A stretch of 64,000 bases of DNA from Carnegiea gigantea (GCA_029747015.1 JAKOGI010000536.1:248001-312000); one strand, 5' to 3'; shown: positions 24,266-52,498, counted from the stretch's first letter. Notes: generated by a model from the sequence alone, not told the origin. Numbers and translations are program-made.

Positions 24266-24960
24266 ATGATTAACCGCTACATCAATTTCCTATAAATAGA
24301 CACCATCCTCCTCAATGCTGAGGATACTAGGAGTAGAGGAGTATTCGCAGCTAGACCACGAGGGGATGCCGGGCGCAAAGATCGGTATCGCGTAATGGAT
24401 TTTCTAAGGTTCCCTAAATTGATTCTTTAGGGGAATGCGCATGACCGCCTGGCCATTAATTAGGGCCGGGAGGCTTGGAAACTGAGGAATGTCCCCGCTT
24501 AATGAATAGGATGAAGACATGATTACACAAATATAATACAGTAACAACCCTCAAAGGAGGCACGAAAGGCGTACTTGCGAAAGATAACGTGGTTGAAGAT
24601 GGTGTTGAAGACAGGGTTAAAGGCACACACGAACCCTTTGAAGATTCAAAGGGAAGGATTGAAGAAACACTCAAACCCCTTGAAGATTCAAAGGGAAGGG
24701 TTAAAGATGCTACAGTGAAATTTAAGGAGAATTAGGAAGGAGAGGCATAGCTTCTCTCTCTAGAAATCTGCTTCTCTCTCTAGGCAAGGATTTGAGGGCA
24801 AGATGAAATAAGGGCCCCCAAAGAACCAGACTTTGCTTATGTAAGCGAAGTAGGGGAGGAAGAAGGGAGGCGCCCTCCCCAGGTGCTTGAGGAAACGGAA
24901 CACTGCTCAACCCCCAACACGTGCCACCATAGCGCCACGTAACCAACTGAAGATTAAGGA
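24266..24960 (-). promoter_or_regulatory. 5' region of the antisense ORF
   Basis: Leader-like sequence upstream of the antisense ORF. On the minus strand it carries CTAGAGAGAGAAG motifs near 24750-24785, comparable with TTAGAGAGAGAAA just downstream of the TATA box in T2 (about 60423). It also holds an internal direct duplication of CCCTTTGAAGATTCAAAGGG-like sequence (24632-24705) and a TATTTATA-like box at about 24288-24298 that is probably too close to the start codon to be the core promoter. No defined promoter can be assigned. Confidence 0.35.
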
Positions 24961-25014
24961 CTTGATCACTCGTCTTAGGAACTGCCCATTATGGTGATGG
25001 CTTAGAGAAGGCTA

Positions 25015-25870
25015 AGGATCTAACGGCATGGCCGATAGGCCGGTCGCTAAACCTTTGGTCCCCACGGGGGGCTAAGGGTCCTCAAGCGCGGCCTCAGGAT
25101 CGATTGCTACACCTCCTTAAGCTCAGCCTTAGGGTCGGGCGTTACACCTTTAGCCCCAATAGGGGTTAAGGATCCTTAAGCACAGCCTCAGGGCCGGTCG
25201 CTACACCTTTAGTCCCCATGGGAGCTAAGAGTCCTTAAGTGCGGCCCTAAGGGTCACTACACCTTTAGCCCCAATACGGGGCTAAGGGTCCGTAAGTTCA
25301 GCCTTAGGGCCAGACGCTACGCCTTTAGGCCCAATGGGGGCGAAGGATCCTTAAGTACGACCTTAGGGCCATTCGCTACACCTTTAGCCCCAATGGGGGC
25401 TAAGAGTCCTTAAGGTCAGCCTTAGGGCCGGGCGCTACACCTTTAGCCCCAATGGGGGCTAAGATTCCTTAAGCATAGCCTCAGGGCCGGTCGCTACACC
25501 TTTAGCCCCAATAGGAGCTAAGGGTCCTGATGCTCGGCCTCTGCGCCCTACACCTTTAGTCCCAATGGGGCTAAGGATCCTTAGGTACGGCCTTAGGACC
25601 GGTCGCTACACTTTTAGCCCAAATAGGGGCTATGAGTCCTTTAGCTCAACCTCAGAGCCGGGCGCTACACCTTTAGCCTCAATGGGAGCTGAGGATCTTT
25701 AAGCATGGCCTCAGGGCCGGTCGTTGCACCTTTAGCCCCAATGGGAGCTAAGGGTCATTAAGCTTGGGCTCAGGGCTGGGCGCTACTCCCTAAGTATGGC
25801 CTTAGGGTAGGTCGCTATGCCTTTAACTCTAATAGGGGCTAAGGGTCTTTAAGCACAGACTCTAGGCCAA
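25015..25870. repeat. Tandem array 2 of hairpin-bearing units
   Basis: About fourteen degenerate copies of the same roughly 59-bp unit as 20731-21360, in the same orientation (CACCTTTAGCCCCAATGGGG core). Divergent fragments (TAGCCCCCAAAGGGGGCA and similar) continue to about 26050. Together the two arrays bracket the antisense ORF. Confidence 0.88.
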
Positions 25871-26221
25871 TTGGAATAACTCTAGCCCCCAAAGGGGGCA
25901 GGTGATCCAACAGCATGAGCTAGGGCCGGTCGTCGTGTCCCCTACCCCCCGGAAAGAGCCGAGGTCTTTAAGCGCGGCCATGGGACGGGCGCTACTCACT
26001 TAGTCCCCTAGAAGGGACTAACAGCCTCCCGGCACGACCTAGGGGCTTGTCACAAAGCCCATATGGGAGTATCATGTAAAGAGGAACACAAGAACATTAA
26101 AAAGAAAACAAAGTTCATACGGAATGGGACAACTTCTCATAACCATTGTGAGCAGCTGCAGATCAACTTTTACAAAGATAAAGAAGACAATGAAGAAGCG
26201 AGATATAAAAGAACCCTACGC

Positions 26222-26673
26222 CTACTCCTTATCACTGGAAAGAGGAGGGGCATCACTCGACTCCAAGTTTTCTTTTGCGTCACCCGTCGGAGCAGGATCG
26301 GCCCCCGGGTTAGCAAGCCTTTGGATCTATGCTCTCCAAGAGCTTCTTCATTCCTCCCCAACTAAGATTCAAAGATATCCCAGTTCAGACATTTCAGAAC
26401 CAACATCATGGCGTCGGCCATGACCCCACTCGTGACTCCCAGCTCCACAGCATCGTTGAGCACCATGACATAAAAGACGGCTTGAGTCATCTTGAGAATG
26501 CGGAAGTCTCGGGCAGACTCCTCGTCCATGTCAAGGTCGAAGTAAGGGCAAAGACCGTGGTAGTTCTCGGGAAGTGGCCGAGAAGGACAAGAGATCTCCC
26601 GCAAACGCTAAAGGAAGGTCGCCTTAACGTAATCGGCTGCTTGCTCGGTGTTAAGGAAGTCAGGAAATACCAT
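26222..26673 (-). pseudogene. Small antisense ORF, copy A
   Basis: Start Met at 26673 (MVFPDFLNTEQAADYVKATF), followed by one in-frame TAG. The frame then stays open through EESARDFRILKMTQAVFYVM and VLNDAVELGV to a stop at 26362. A frameshifted continuation reads a Pro/Asp-rich stretch and the acidic end SSDAPPLSSDKE, stopping at 26222. Copies B, C and D share the core QA.FYAMV.NDAV.LG and the acidic tail, so the intact ancestor was probably about 150 residues. A TATA-like CTATAAAGG lies on the minus strand near 26775. I do not recognise the family; no signal peptide or membrane segment is evident. Confidence 0.55.
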
Positions 26674-27246
26674 GGTTAGATTCTCTCTCTATCACACTCA
26701 CTCGCTCTCTCTCTCTCTACAAAGGGTGAGAAGACTGGTTAAGTGATCTTTCACGAGACGTTCCACTTCACCTTTATAGAAGGAGGTAGGTAGAATAAAG
26801 GACAAAGCGCCCCCCGAAGAGGTGGCAAAATTACGACACCACTCTGTTTACGCCACGTGGCACTCGCATACTCGAGACTGCCTCAAACATCTCCAAACCC
26901 CCAAAAGGAGCTCGCGGCCCTGCGGTATACCCCGTGGGCCGACTGCCTCGAGTTTGCAGGGACCGAGAGCTCAGGAATATGACCCCAAGGCCGGTCGCTA
27001 GGACTTCAAACGTAACCCCAGCGATGGGAGCTACACCCCCAGCCCCCATAAAGGGCCAGGGGCTTGACAAGAATGGAAGTTGGTCGCCATAGCTATGTGA
27101 AAGTATTACAGGGGGAAAAGCATTAAAACATTTGGGAAGAAATCAAGCCCTAGCGTAGAGGGGCAACCTTCGATTATCATTGTCAAAACCAACCTTACAA
27201 GGATGAGAAATGCGACAAAGGCATGAGCTACAAAAGAAACCTAAGA

Positions 27247-27698
27247 CTACTCCTCATCACCAGAAGGGGACGAGGCATCATTCGAACCCCAACTCTCCTC
27301 CTGATCGTTCACTGGCCCGGGGCCACCTCCAGGATGGGCCTGTCGGCGGAGCTGCGCCTCCAGAAAGGGCATGCTTGTTGGCACTCAGTCAGAATTTGAA
27401 AGTAGTCCACCACAAACCTTTGAAGATCGACCTTAGGGCCTTGGCCATGTCCCTGCTCACTGCGGATAACTTCACAGCGTCGTTCACCACCATAGCATAG
27501 AAAGTGGCCTAGACGATTTTAGGAATGTCAAAGTTGCGCATTGCCTCCTCAACGTCAGGTAGAGTGAAACTCGGGCATAGGCCCGGTAATCCTCAGGGAG
27601 CGGGCGAGAAGGACGCGAGGCCTCCTCAAATGCCATTTAAAAGTCTCCCAAACGTGATCGGCCATCTCCTCAGTATCGCAAAAAGGGGAAAAAGCCAT
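27247..27698 (-). pseudogene. Small antisense ORF, copy B
   Basis: Starts at Met 27698 with MAFSPFCDTEEMADHVWETF. A frameshift near 27560 moves into the frame holding EEAMRNFDIPKIV, one stop, then ATFYAMVVNDAVKLSAV and SRDMAKALRSIF. A further frame change leads to a Gly/Pro-rich tract and the acidic end SNDASSPSGDEE at 27247. It lies 1,025 bp from copy A, start to start. The minus-strand upstream sequence carries TTTATAAAGATGG near 27810 plus CTCTCT-rich leader sequence similar to copy A, so the promoter region was duplicated with the ORF. Confidence 0.55.
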
Positions 27699-28231
27699 GA
27701 TAAAGGGGAGAGCAGAGTTTCTATCTCTAGAATCCTTGTCTCTCTCTCTAAAGAAGATTCGGGAGCGTGCTCAAGTGACTCTTCACGAGGATTCCCACTC
27801 CATCTTTATAAAGGGAAGCGGGGGAAGTAAAAGACAACACACCCCCTAAGGTGGTCCCGAGACCATGGTACCACTTCGCCCATGCAACATGGCACCAAAG
27901 TACTCAATAGCTACCTTGGATGTCGCTAATCCCCAAACGAGGGGGCTTACAACCCTGTAGAAGGGTCCTAAGGCCGTTCACTCCAGCCATGGATGTGGGA
28001 ACCGAGCCTCAAGAGTCGTGGCCTTTCGACCGCAAAACAACAAAAGATCAACCCTCGGTGGCATGACCCTTAGGCCAAGTTAAGCAAGCAAAAGTACAAG
28101 AGTAAGGGCGAGGCTCTACGAAGGAAGGCCATCATTTTATTATGAACGTTCAAGGAGTACACAAAAAAAAGGAGGAAGACAGGATGGAAGAAAAGGTAAT
28201 GCGCATTAAACAAACGCTACAGGACAGGACT

Positions 28232-28666
28232 CTATTCTTCATTGTCGTCACTAGGGAGGGAGGACGCGCCTTTAGACCCTGAGCTCTTCTCCTCATCTTG
28301 ATCGCTGTACGCCTCCTGATGGCGGACATCCAAGATTCTGCTCCTGTTGCATCCTACCATGCCTGGAAGGTGCTCCACTGCAACTCTTTGAGGGCCGACT
28401 CCATTATGCCAATTATCCATCCGCGGAATGCCCAACTTCACGGCGTCATTAAGGAGCATCGCAAGGAACACCACCTGGGGTGTCTCGGGAAGACCGTAGT
28501 CTTGGGCATACTCCTCAGCCACCGCCAGATCGAAACTCGAGCAGAGGTCCTCATGATCAGACAGGAGAGGTAGAGGAGGAAATGCTACCTCCCTGTGGTG
28601 CCACTTGAAGTTCCCTAGAACAGAGAGAGCCATCTCATCCGTCGTCAGCCAATGAGGGAGCCGCAT
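28232..28666 (-). CDS. Small antisense ORF, copy C (open frame, 144 codons)
   Basis: The only copy with an uninterrupted frame: starts MRLPHWLTTDEMALSVLGNF, continues with FDLAVAEEYAQDYGLPETPQ and VVFLAMLLNDAVKLGIP, and ends SDDNEE. Against copies A, B and D the part after KLGIP is read in a different frame: the alternative frame gives ESALKELQWSTFQAW, matching LRSIFKGLWWTTFKF (B) and LKSALADLCWHAFEM (D). So although open, it is probably also mutated. Role unknown; the family is seen here only inside Tat-like elements, antisense to pol. 968 bp from copy B, start to start. Confidence 0.55.
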   Translation of the reverse strand: MRLPHWLTTDEMALSVLGNFKWHHREVAFPPLPLLSDHEDLCSSFDLAVAEEYAQDYGLPETPQVVFLAMLLNDAVKLGIPRMDNWHNGVGPQRVAVEHLPGMVGCNRSRILDVRHQEAYSDQDEEKSSGSKGASSLPSDDNEE

Positions 28667-28876
28667 CTTAAAATGCCTTTACGCAAGGGAAATTCACATA
28701 CAAAGCATGAAGTGTGGCTCTAAAACAATACCATCCTATACTCCAAAAGTGGACGAGTTCCCATGCCGCCGTCTAGCCTCGAAAATCAGGGTTGCCTCAA
28801 AAGTCCGAGCAAACCCCTGACCGACAGCCAAGTGTCAGCTCAAGAAAGGGTAACCGACAAAAATCAGGGCGTTTTT

Positions 28877-29401
28877 TGAGACCCGCCGGCCTCTGTTGCA
28901 CAGATACACTCCACATTTCATCTGACTATCCATACAGGCATACATACAGGTACAATGTGAAGGCTAAATAATTCAGAAAATATGATTTTCTTAAGAAGGC
29001 CCACTCGTTCCCAACCATGGGCCTAGCCCAGTCAGGCATAGTGGGCCCTAGTGGCACCCTTGAGGCTTAGCAGCCCATTTGGGGGGTTTTCAGCGTGAAA
29101 TTACCATTTTACCACTTACTACAGGAGTTATAAATACTCACCTATCTACTTCGGAAAAAGGATTGACACTCAATTCCCTATATTTCTGACATTCTCTCTC
29201 TTTATTGCTTTTATCTTTGACTGGGACTCTCCTTTGACTTGACCGTCAAAGAGGCATTCCCCGAACCACAACCCGATGATGCCTTTTTTGCAGGTCCAGC
29301 ATTAAAGGAGAGGACCATCAGCTGATCTGTATGTGCCGTCATGTAAGCCCGTTCTTTCATCCCGCGTCACCTTTAGCAGCACTCGGAAAGTTTCTGAAAC
29401 A
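28877..29401 (+). mobile_element. Probable 3' LTR of the T1 element
   Basis: Has LTR-type organisation in pol orientation: TATA-like GTTATAAATACTC at about 29129, then a pyrimidine-rich leader and the stretch TTGACTTGACCGTCAAAGAG ... GATGCCTTTTTTGCAGGT, a layout frequently seen in plant LTRs. It may start at TGAGACCCGCC (28877) or TGTTGCACAG (28893) and end at GAAACA (29401). A matching 5' LTR is not in the window, so the borders are uncertain, and the upstream purine tract is weak. Confidence 0.55.
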
Positions 29402-46197
<16,796 letters not shown>

Positions 46198-46201
<4 letters not shown>

Positions 46202-46374
46202 GTGGTTGCCGTTTATTGTGACATCTTTTGGGGGCAGCGGAATCCAACCATGAAGTTCTCATAGTGCTTGCATCGACACGATTGTGTATTATTCAATTTG
46301 CAATTGTTTATTGGGAGTGGGACAGTGTTGGAATCAGATGCATTCTTATATCTTGCAGGCGAACCGCTGCCTGA
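46198..46374 (+). other. Optional terminal intron and alternative C-terminus of SRPK
   Basis: The stop region reads ...TCATCTAG|GTGAGT, a perfect plant donor overlapping the TGA stop at 46199-46201. A good acceptor TATATCTTGCAG|GC lies at 46357-46358. Splicing would replace the ending SSSR-stop by SSSRRTAA-stop at 46372-46374 and bring the rest of 46359-46500 in as 3' UTR. Either form leaves the kinase domain unchanged. Confidence 0.6.
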
Positions 46375-47303
46375 GGCTGTTTGTCCAGGTTCTCAGGTGA
46401 TGCTGTGCTTGGATGAAGGAGACCCTGTTCTGTTGTACACTCGTGCTACTTCTGCCCTGTTGATACATTGCTGATTGTGAAAGCGTTGATGTTTTAAATT
46501 GTGATTATCATTCACTAATTGCATTGCGCCACTAAATATTCAACCCCTCTCTGTCTTCGGAAAGGAAGGGTGTGCCCAGCTGTACTCTTCTCCACTTTTG
46601 TGCATTCTTTTTCCGAACTTGTTTGTGTGTACAAAAGAAGGCATTAACGCTCATATGTCCAGGCTTTGTGATTCGTCTCTCCAGTGCCACCTAAGAGCCG
46701 TTACTAAGTCCACTGGCATGGCACTCACTATGTTATTGGTGATATGAGCCACTGTTGTGTGCTTCTTTGCTGCCTATGCTTTTCAACCTAGGAATTATGT
46801 CAATCTAAAACATTTGTTCACTTTCCCTTCTTGATCTTTCTGTTTCACCTTTGGTGTGCTTGAGATGCGTTTGGAATTATTGAGATAAATCAGATGCAAG
46901 GGCGCCCTCGCCTTTTTTGGGTGGCATTTGAAGTGACAAAAGTTGCTAAATATCCTTAAAAAGTAGTGGAAGAGATGGACAATGATGCAAGTGCTGTGCC
47001 TTTTCCTCCGCAGCTTATTGCTAATGAAACCCCGTCTTCAAAAAAACACTTGAGAAGCGACGACGCTAGAAATTTGAGTCGGTGTTGGGTTTGTGTAATT
47101 TTAGATTAGCGTCCGCTTGTAAAAATTGGTACTTAGGCCTTGTTCAAGTCATTAATTGAACCGGACCAAACTTGACTTATGTTGTTCAATGTTTGAATCT
47201 AGTTATTTGAATGTTAAGAATTGTGATTTGGATGTCCAGATGTTTGGAATAAAAGGTATATCTGTGTTTGAATCTAGGCCGGATATCTCAGTGTTTTGGA
47301 CCA
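46375..47303. other. SRPK 3' UTR and intergenic sequence
   Basis: The first few hundred bases are probably 3' UTR; no canonical AATAAA is evident, which is usual for plants. The remainder is AT-rich with no gene recognised. Confidence 0.6.
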
Positions 47304-47940
47304 TGTAGTCCCCTTTTTTAATCAAGATTCTAAAATAAATTGGACAAGAAATTGAGAAATAAATTGAGTTTTCGTATTGATATTGTATGTATGGATACAA
47401 TCTTTGTATAATTGTTACAAGAATAAGCATAATAAATTCTCCGATTCGATCTCCTTGAATAATCTTGAATGAATTTGGTCTCGATAGAGGGTCTAATAGG
47501 TTTAATCTCTATTAAGATGAGTTTTCTTTGATCTTCAAAAGTAGATGTCACGTACTTTTATTGTATTTGTTGTCTTCCTCCAGAGAAATAAATCATTTGA
47601 GTCTTCAGAATACCTCTGGAGTAAATGAATTTTTCATCCTCCAAGAGTAGGAGGAAGTAGTGCTCTATTTATAAGGAAAGAATCCCCCTCCTCTTATGAG
47701 ACTTTGAGACGTTACCTTATTGGACCGTTGATTAAGCCTTTGACTTGTTAATCCATTTGACTGATGATTTAATAGTCAATTTGACCATTGACTTGGTTGT
47801 CGTTCGGGCCATGACTTTGTAATCGATTTAACCTAATTTATTTAAATAAATTAAATTAACTAAATGGGCTGACCCAAATGATCAATTTATATTTATTTTT
47901 ATAACATGACATTTATTATTAAATTTTTATGCCTATAAAT
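47304..47940 (-). mobile_element. 3' LTR of gag-only element (TR-GAG type)
   Basis: Matches 52865-53517 over about 630 bp (shared GACAAGAAATTGAGAAA and AACATGACATTTATTATTAA). Orientation follows from the minus-strand gag gene between the two repeats. A minus-strand TATAAATAG box (about 47666-47674) is preserved here, while the other LTR has TACAAATAG. Edges are approximate because the terminal dinucleotides have decayed. Confidence 0.75.
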
Positions 47941-48775
47941 TGTCCACTCGAGAGCTGACTGCATTAAACGATTTTAGAGTGCTTGATGCGGCCTGGTCTC
48001 GAAGCTTAAAAGTTGATATTAATATGTCAAATCCTTTTGGCAAGTGACATAGTTTAATTAATTAAACACCCACGTAGGCTGGATAGGATAATTCAACTTT
48101 ATGTGGGCTTGAACTTATAAAGGGCCAATTTGATGGAAGTGAGAAAGTCGAAGGCTTATGGGCGAGGGTTCTCATCACTTGGAACCCCAACGTTATATAC
48201 AATGAGTGGGCTAGGGAATTGCTTTTCATCCCAATCGATTTTCTCTGCAATGCACCTAATGAATTCTTCGACCTCCCATTGGCGCGGCTTGCCTACTCAA
48301 AGAAAGGCCGATTAAATAAGGTCATCGACAATCATCAATCATCAAACTCGCGATTATGATCCGAGGGCACTCTACTGCAGATATTATCTCATAGCAACAC
48401 TGTGGAGTAATTTTGCTCCACCATCTCCAACGGCGCATGTCTCAAGTCAAATTAGGCCCTCCTCCCCTTTCATACATGCCTTTTTGTTTTGGCCCTTTTG
48501 TGATATATGGCCCCTTTTTTTTGTGTGTGTCTCCAGGTTTATCATTCAAATTAAAGAACATTTCAACATTAAATTATAGAGATTATATTTGGTCAAGGCT
48601 TACAACAAGAGTACATCAATGGACCACCTGAATCACTAGATACGTATCTGACTTTCAAGACTATGCAAGACCCCAATCTCTAGATTAATATTTTCGAAAA
48701 GGAGCGTACCACTAATTAATAATCCTTCTAGGGCGAAAATCCTCCACCAAAGGCGAATTTGACTTAATTATCGGC
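47941..48775 (-). mobile_element. Non-coding 3' part of the gag-only element
   Basis: Between the left LTR and the first minisatellite. No pol-like motif and only short open frames on either strand. A clear polypurine tract next to the LTR was not found. Confidence 0.5.
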
Positions 48776-49530
48776 TAACCTTTGAATGACTTACTTTTAT
48801 TAATTTTCGGCCTTTGGATGGCTTGCCCGGAAGGCTCCACCACAGGTCACCTTTATTAATTTTCGGTCTTTTGATGGCTAGCCCGTAAGGGTCCACCAGA
48901 TGTTGCCTTTATTAATTTTCGACATTTAGATAGCTTGCTTGCAAGGGTCCACCATAGATCGCCTTTATTAATTTTCGGCATTTGGATGGCTTGCCCGCAA
49001 GGGTCCACTAGATGTCGCCTTTATTGATTTTTGGCATTTAGATGGCTTGCCCGCAAAGGTCCACCAGATGTCGCCTTAATTAATTTTCGACCTTTGGATG
49101 ACTCACCCGTAAGGGCCCACCATAGGTTGCCTTTATTAATTTTCGGTATTCGGGTGGTTTGCCCGCAAGGGTCCACTAGATGTCGCCTTTATTAGTTTTC
49201 GGCAGTTTGATGGCTTGTCCGCAAGGGTCCACCAGATGTCGCCTTAATTAAATTTTGGCCTTTGAATGACTTGCCTGCAACGGTCTACCATAGGTTGCCT
49301 TTATTACTTTCGACATTAGTATGGCTTGCCCGCAAGAGTCCACTTTGGGTGACTCCATCTAATGTTCTCACCCTTGGATGGCTTGCCTGCATGGGTCCAC
49401 CTTGGGTGACTTTATCGACTGTTCTCACCCTTGGACGGCTTGCCCGCATGGGTCCACGCACCTTGGGTGATTTTCTCGAGTGTTCTCACCCTTGGACAGC
49501 TTGCCCACATGGGTCCACCTTGGGCAACTT
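48776..49530. repeat. Minisatellite of about 57-bp units
   Basis: About ten units with the core TTTATTAATTTTCGG ... TTTGGATGGCTTGCCCGCAA and GGGTCCACCAGATGTCGCC, then three to four related units (about 60-75 bp) with CACCCTTGGATGGCTTGCC and CACCTTGGGTGACTTT. Unit-to-unit divergence is moderate. It lies inside the gag-only element, 3' of gag. An open frame across it (49262-49732, plus) is a by-product of the repeat. Confidence 0.9.
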
Positions 49531-49849
49531 TCTTCAATATGAAGATGGAGGCCACGTCGTCGTCGTCAACAACTTGACAAGAACGCCATGTGATTTGAAG
49601 CTGAATGTTGTCGACTTAAAGAAGACTAGTATTTTGTTGCCAACACAAATGAGGATGCCTGCATCGCCAATAAGGAGAGCAAGGTTGTCTTGCCGTTCCC
49701 ATCTTGCAGGGGGATGCCGCCAACCTGAATGAGGAGGCTTACATCATCGTTGATGATGACTTGAAAGAGGAGGTTTACAACTTGAAGCAGAAGACTCCAT
49801 TATCACAATCACAAATTTGAAGGAGGATGCTTATGTCCATTGCCCCTAA

Positions 49850-51060
49850 CTTGAAGGAACCCTAAAAATACTTGGTGACTTGGGAGTCTTTAATTTCGAT
49901 GACTTGAGAGTCTTAAACTTGAAAGGTTTAGTTGTTTTTAATTTTGGTGACTTGAGAGTCTTTCTCTTCATTGATTTGTGAGTCTTAAACTTTGAAGACT
50001 TAGGAGTCTTTACCCTAGATGACTTGTGAGTTTTGAACTTGGGAGACTTATGAGTCTTTGATTCTGATGAGTTGAGAGTTTTTATCTTTGATGACTTGTG
50101 AGTCTTTAACTTGGGAGTCTTTGATTATGATGACTTCAGAGTCTTTATCTTCGATGACTTGAGAGTTGTTAAGTTGACTTTCAAGTTTGCAATTTTGTTG
50201 ACTTGATAGTCTTTAGGCTACTTGGAAGTCTTTGATTATGATGACTTGAGAGTCTTTATCTTCAATGACTTGAGAGTTGTTGAGTTGACTTTAAAGTTTG
50301 TAAGTTTGTTGACTTGATGGTCTTTAGACGACTTAAAAGTCTTTGTTTTTGATCACTTGAGAATTCTGTGGGCGACTTGATAGTTTGTGTTGACTTGAGA
50401 GCCTAAAAGCTTGGACTTAGAAGTCTAAAGAGTGTCTTGAGAGTCAGAATTGTGACTTAGGAGTCTTTAGGAGTAATTTGAAAGTCTTTATCATGCATAC
50501 AATTACATTAACTTAGAAGTCTTAGAGTTTGTGGACTTAAAAGTCTAATATACGTGACTTGCAAATCTTCGAATGTGACAACCTGGGAGTTTACGAAATT
50601 TGAAGACTCAGGAGTCTTGAATTTGAATAACTTGATAATCCCTCACTTTGTTGACTTAGAAGTCTGAAACTTTGACAATTTGGCAGTTTGTGAGAGTTGA
50701 CGACTTAAGAGTCTACGAAATTTGATGACTTAGGAGTCTTAAAAGTCTGACTTGGGAACCACGAGATTTGATGACTTCGGAGTCTGTCAAGCTTGACTTC
50801 GAAGTTTGGTAGGATTGACTTCGAGTTCTGAGAGTTTGATGACTTAGGTGTTTGTAGAAGCTGACCTGAAAGTCTTAGAGTTTATAAACTTAGAAGCCTG
50901 TATAGGCTGACTTAGAAGTCTTATAGTTTGGGCGACTTGAAAGTCTAAAATGAGTGACTTGAAAGTCTTCAAGTCTATGCAAGGAGTGACTTGAAAGTTT
51001 ATGAGTTCTTTGATGATTTAGGAGTCTACAGAGGTTGACTTGGAAGTCTGCCCTCTAAAT
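49850..51060. repeat. Degenerate minisatellite with GACTTGAGAGTCT core
   Basis: Roughly forty variable units of 25-40 bp built on GACTT(G/A)(G/A)(G/A)AGTCTTT. The core is itself a near-palindrome (GACTT...AGTC), so each unit can form a small hairpin. Continuous with the preceding array but unrelated in sequence. Confidence 0.85.
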
Positions 51061-51166
51061 GCCAATTTTGGGTCACTCTCTTGCAAAGCACTTTCCAATA
51101 TGATCTTCATAGACGATCAATAAGATTCTTCAGTGTCTTCTTCGTCTAATATGATTTTTCGTTCTT

Positions 51167-52498
51167 CTACAAGTTGCAGGACTTGTCTGTTAGTGCTTTG
51201 CAGTTCTCTATAGGATGATTGATGATCCTGTGATACTTGCAATATCTAGGATCATTAGTTCTTCTAATTTCTTTAGGACGGTTTAAGTCTAGGAGTGCTA
51301 TAAGTCCTTTCTCAAGAAGTTTGTCAAGCATTTCTGGCACATCAAACTCAGAATAAGGGCATTCTTTCTCTTCAGAGTCTCTAAGCATGGAGCTTCTACT
51401 TCTTGACGATGTCACTGATTCATCATCATTTAGCCGTCTTCCGTAAAAGGCAATTGTAAGCTCCATATCACGAGCTCGTGTTGTTAATTTTTGGAATGTT
51501 TTGGGCTTGTTTACTGGCAAGGCATAAAGTATATCCAATCCATCCCTTGGTCACATATCTCAACAACTGAAGCTTCAGATAGACGGTCCTTGCACTCAAG
51601 ACTAAGAGACCTCCATCAATTGATCTAATTGAGGGCTGGCTCGTCCTTCCATTGTCTAATGTTTGTTGGCTCTATCATGCTAACAATACATTGAGTACTT
51701 TAGAATCTATTCAAGAACTCCTGCTCCATTTGTTCCTAGCTACCAATGGACTCTAGCTCCAAGTCTGTGTACCAGTCGAATGCAATCCTTTTTAGAGTCT
51801 GAACAAACTGCTTCACCAGTTGGTCTCCCTCTGTGCCAACATTGTTACACGTCTCAATGAAGTGGGCGATGTGTTGTTTGGGGTTACCTTCAGCATCAAA
51901 TTGTTGGAACTTAGGTGGTTGATAAAAATGAGACATACGAAATGCATTGATCCTCTTTGTATAAGATTTCTTACACAAGTGAATTTTATGAGAATCCCCT
52001 TCCAAATGAGCCTTCACTGCAGTAGCTATCAAGTTTTGAATTTGCTCAACTGACATTGAGTTCAAGGTTGAATCATTCTTTGGTTTGCATTCATTGTCAG
52101 ACTCCTTGCTATGATTGGACTCTTTATCAGAATCTTCACCACCTGTGCCTTTGTTTAAGGCTTTAGATGACCACTTCCCTAACTTTTGTTTCAAATCAGC
52201 AATCTGCTTATTTTGAAGCTTGATTTGAGCATCCTTTCTTCGCTCTCCTTAGAGAGTCTTTCTAGAGTTGCTTCATGTTTGCCAATTCTTCCCCTAAGTT
52301 GATAGCCTCTGTCACCATGATTGGCATGACGATAGTGTTAAAGGATTCTACCTCAACTTGTGAGAAAAGTGAATTCTTTGGAGATGTTAGTGAAGAATCA
52401 CTACTAACATAATCATCATCTTCCTTATCGAAAGGTTGGAAGACAGGATTGGTGTAGGATTGGAATTCATCTAGTGCACAGGGTAGAGTCTTCCTCAT
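51167..52498 (-). pseudogene. Ty3-type gag of the gag-only element
   Basis: Starts at Met 52498 (MRKTLPCALDEFQSYTNPVF). A second segment from 52194 carries an acidic linker, then FYQPPKFQQFDAEGNPKQHI and AHFIETCNNVGTEGDQLVKQ, typical of plant Ty3 gag/capsid (PF03732-like). The last segment (51538-51167) has LTTRARDMELTIAFYGRR and the zinc-finger-like RYCKYHRIINHPIENCKAL (Cys-His-His-Cys). Frame breaks and stops lie around 51540-51735 and 52195-52260. Gag would assemble the particle that packages element RNA. No protease, RT or integrase follows, so the element is non-autonomous, as in TR-GAG elements. Confidence 0.8.

Larger units (their letters stand above)
26050..28870 (-). repeat. Triplicated cassette of about 1 kb carrying the small antisense ORF
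   Basis: Three successive diverged units (about 26050-27060, 27061-28080 and 28081-28870), each with a small ORF, its acidic 3' end and an upstream TATA/CTCTCT leader. Spacing between starts is 1,025 and 968 bp. Between ORFs are GC-rich stretches with fragments of the 59-bp unit (for example around 26980-27060). Divergence is high, so the triplication is old. Confidence 0.65.

Noticed and set aside
49262..49732. Plus-strand open frame of 156 codons
   Set aside because: Spans the 57-bp minisatellite; its repeated peptide mirrors the DNA repeat and is opposite to gag.
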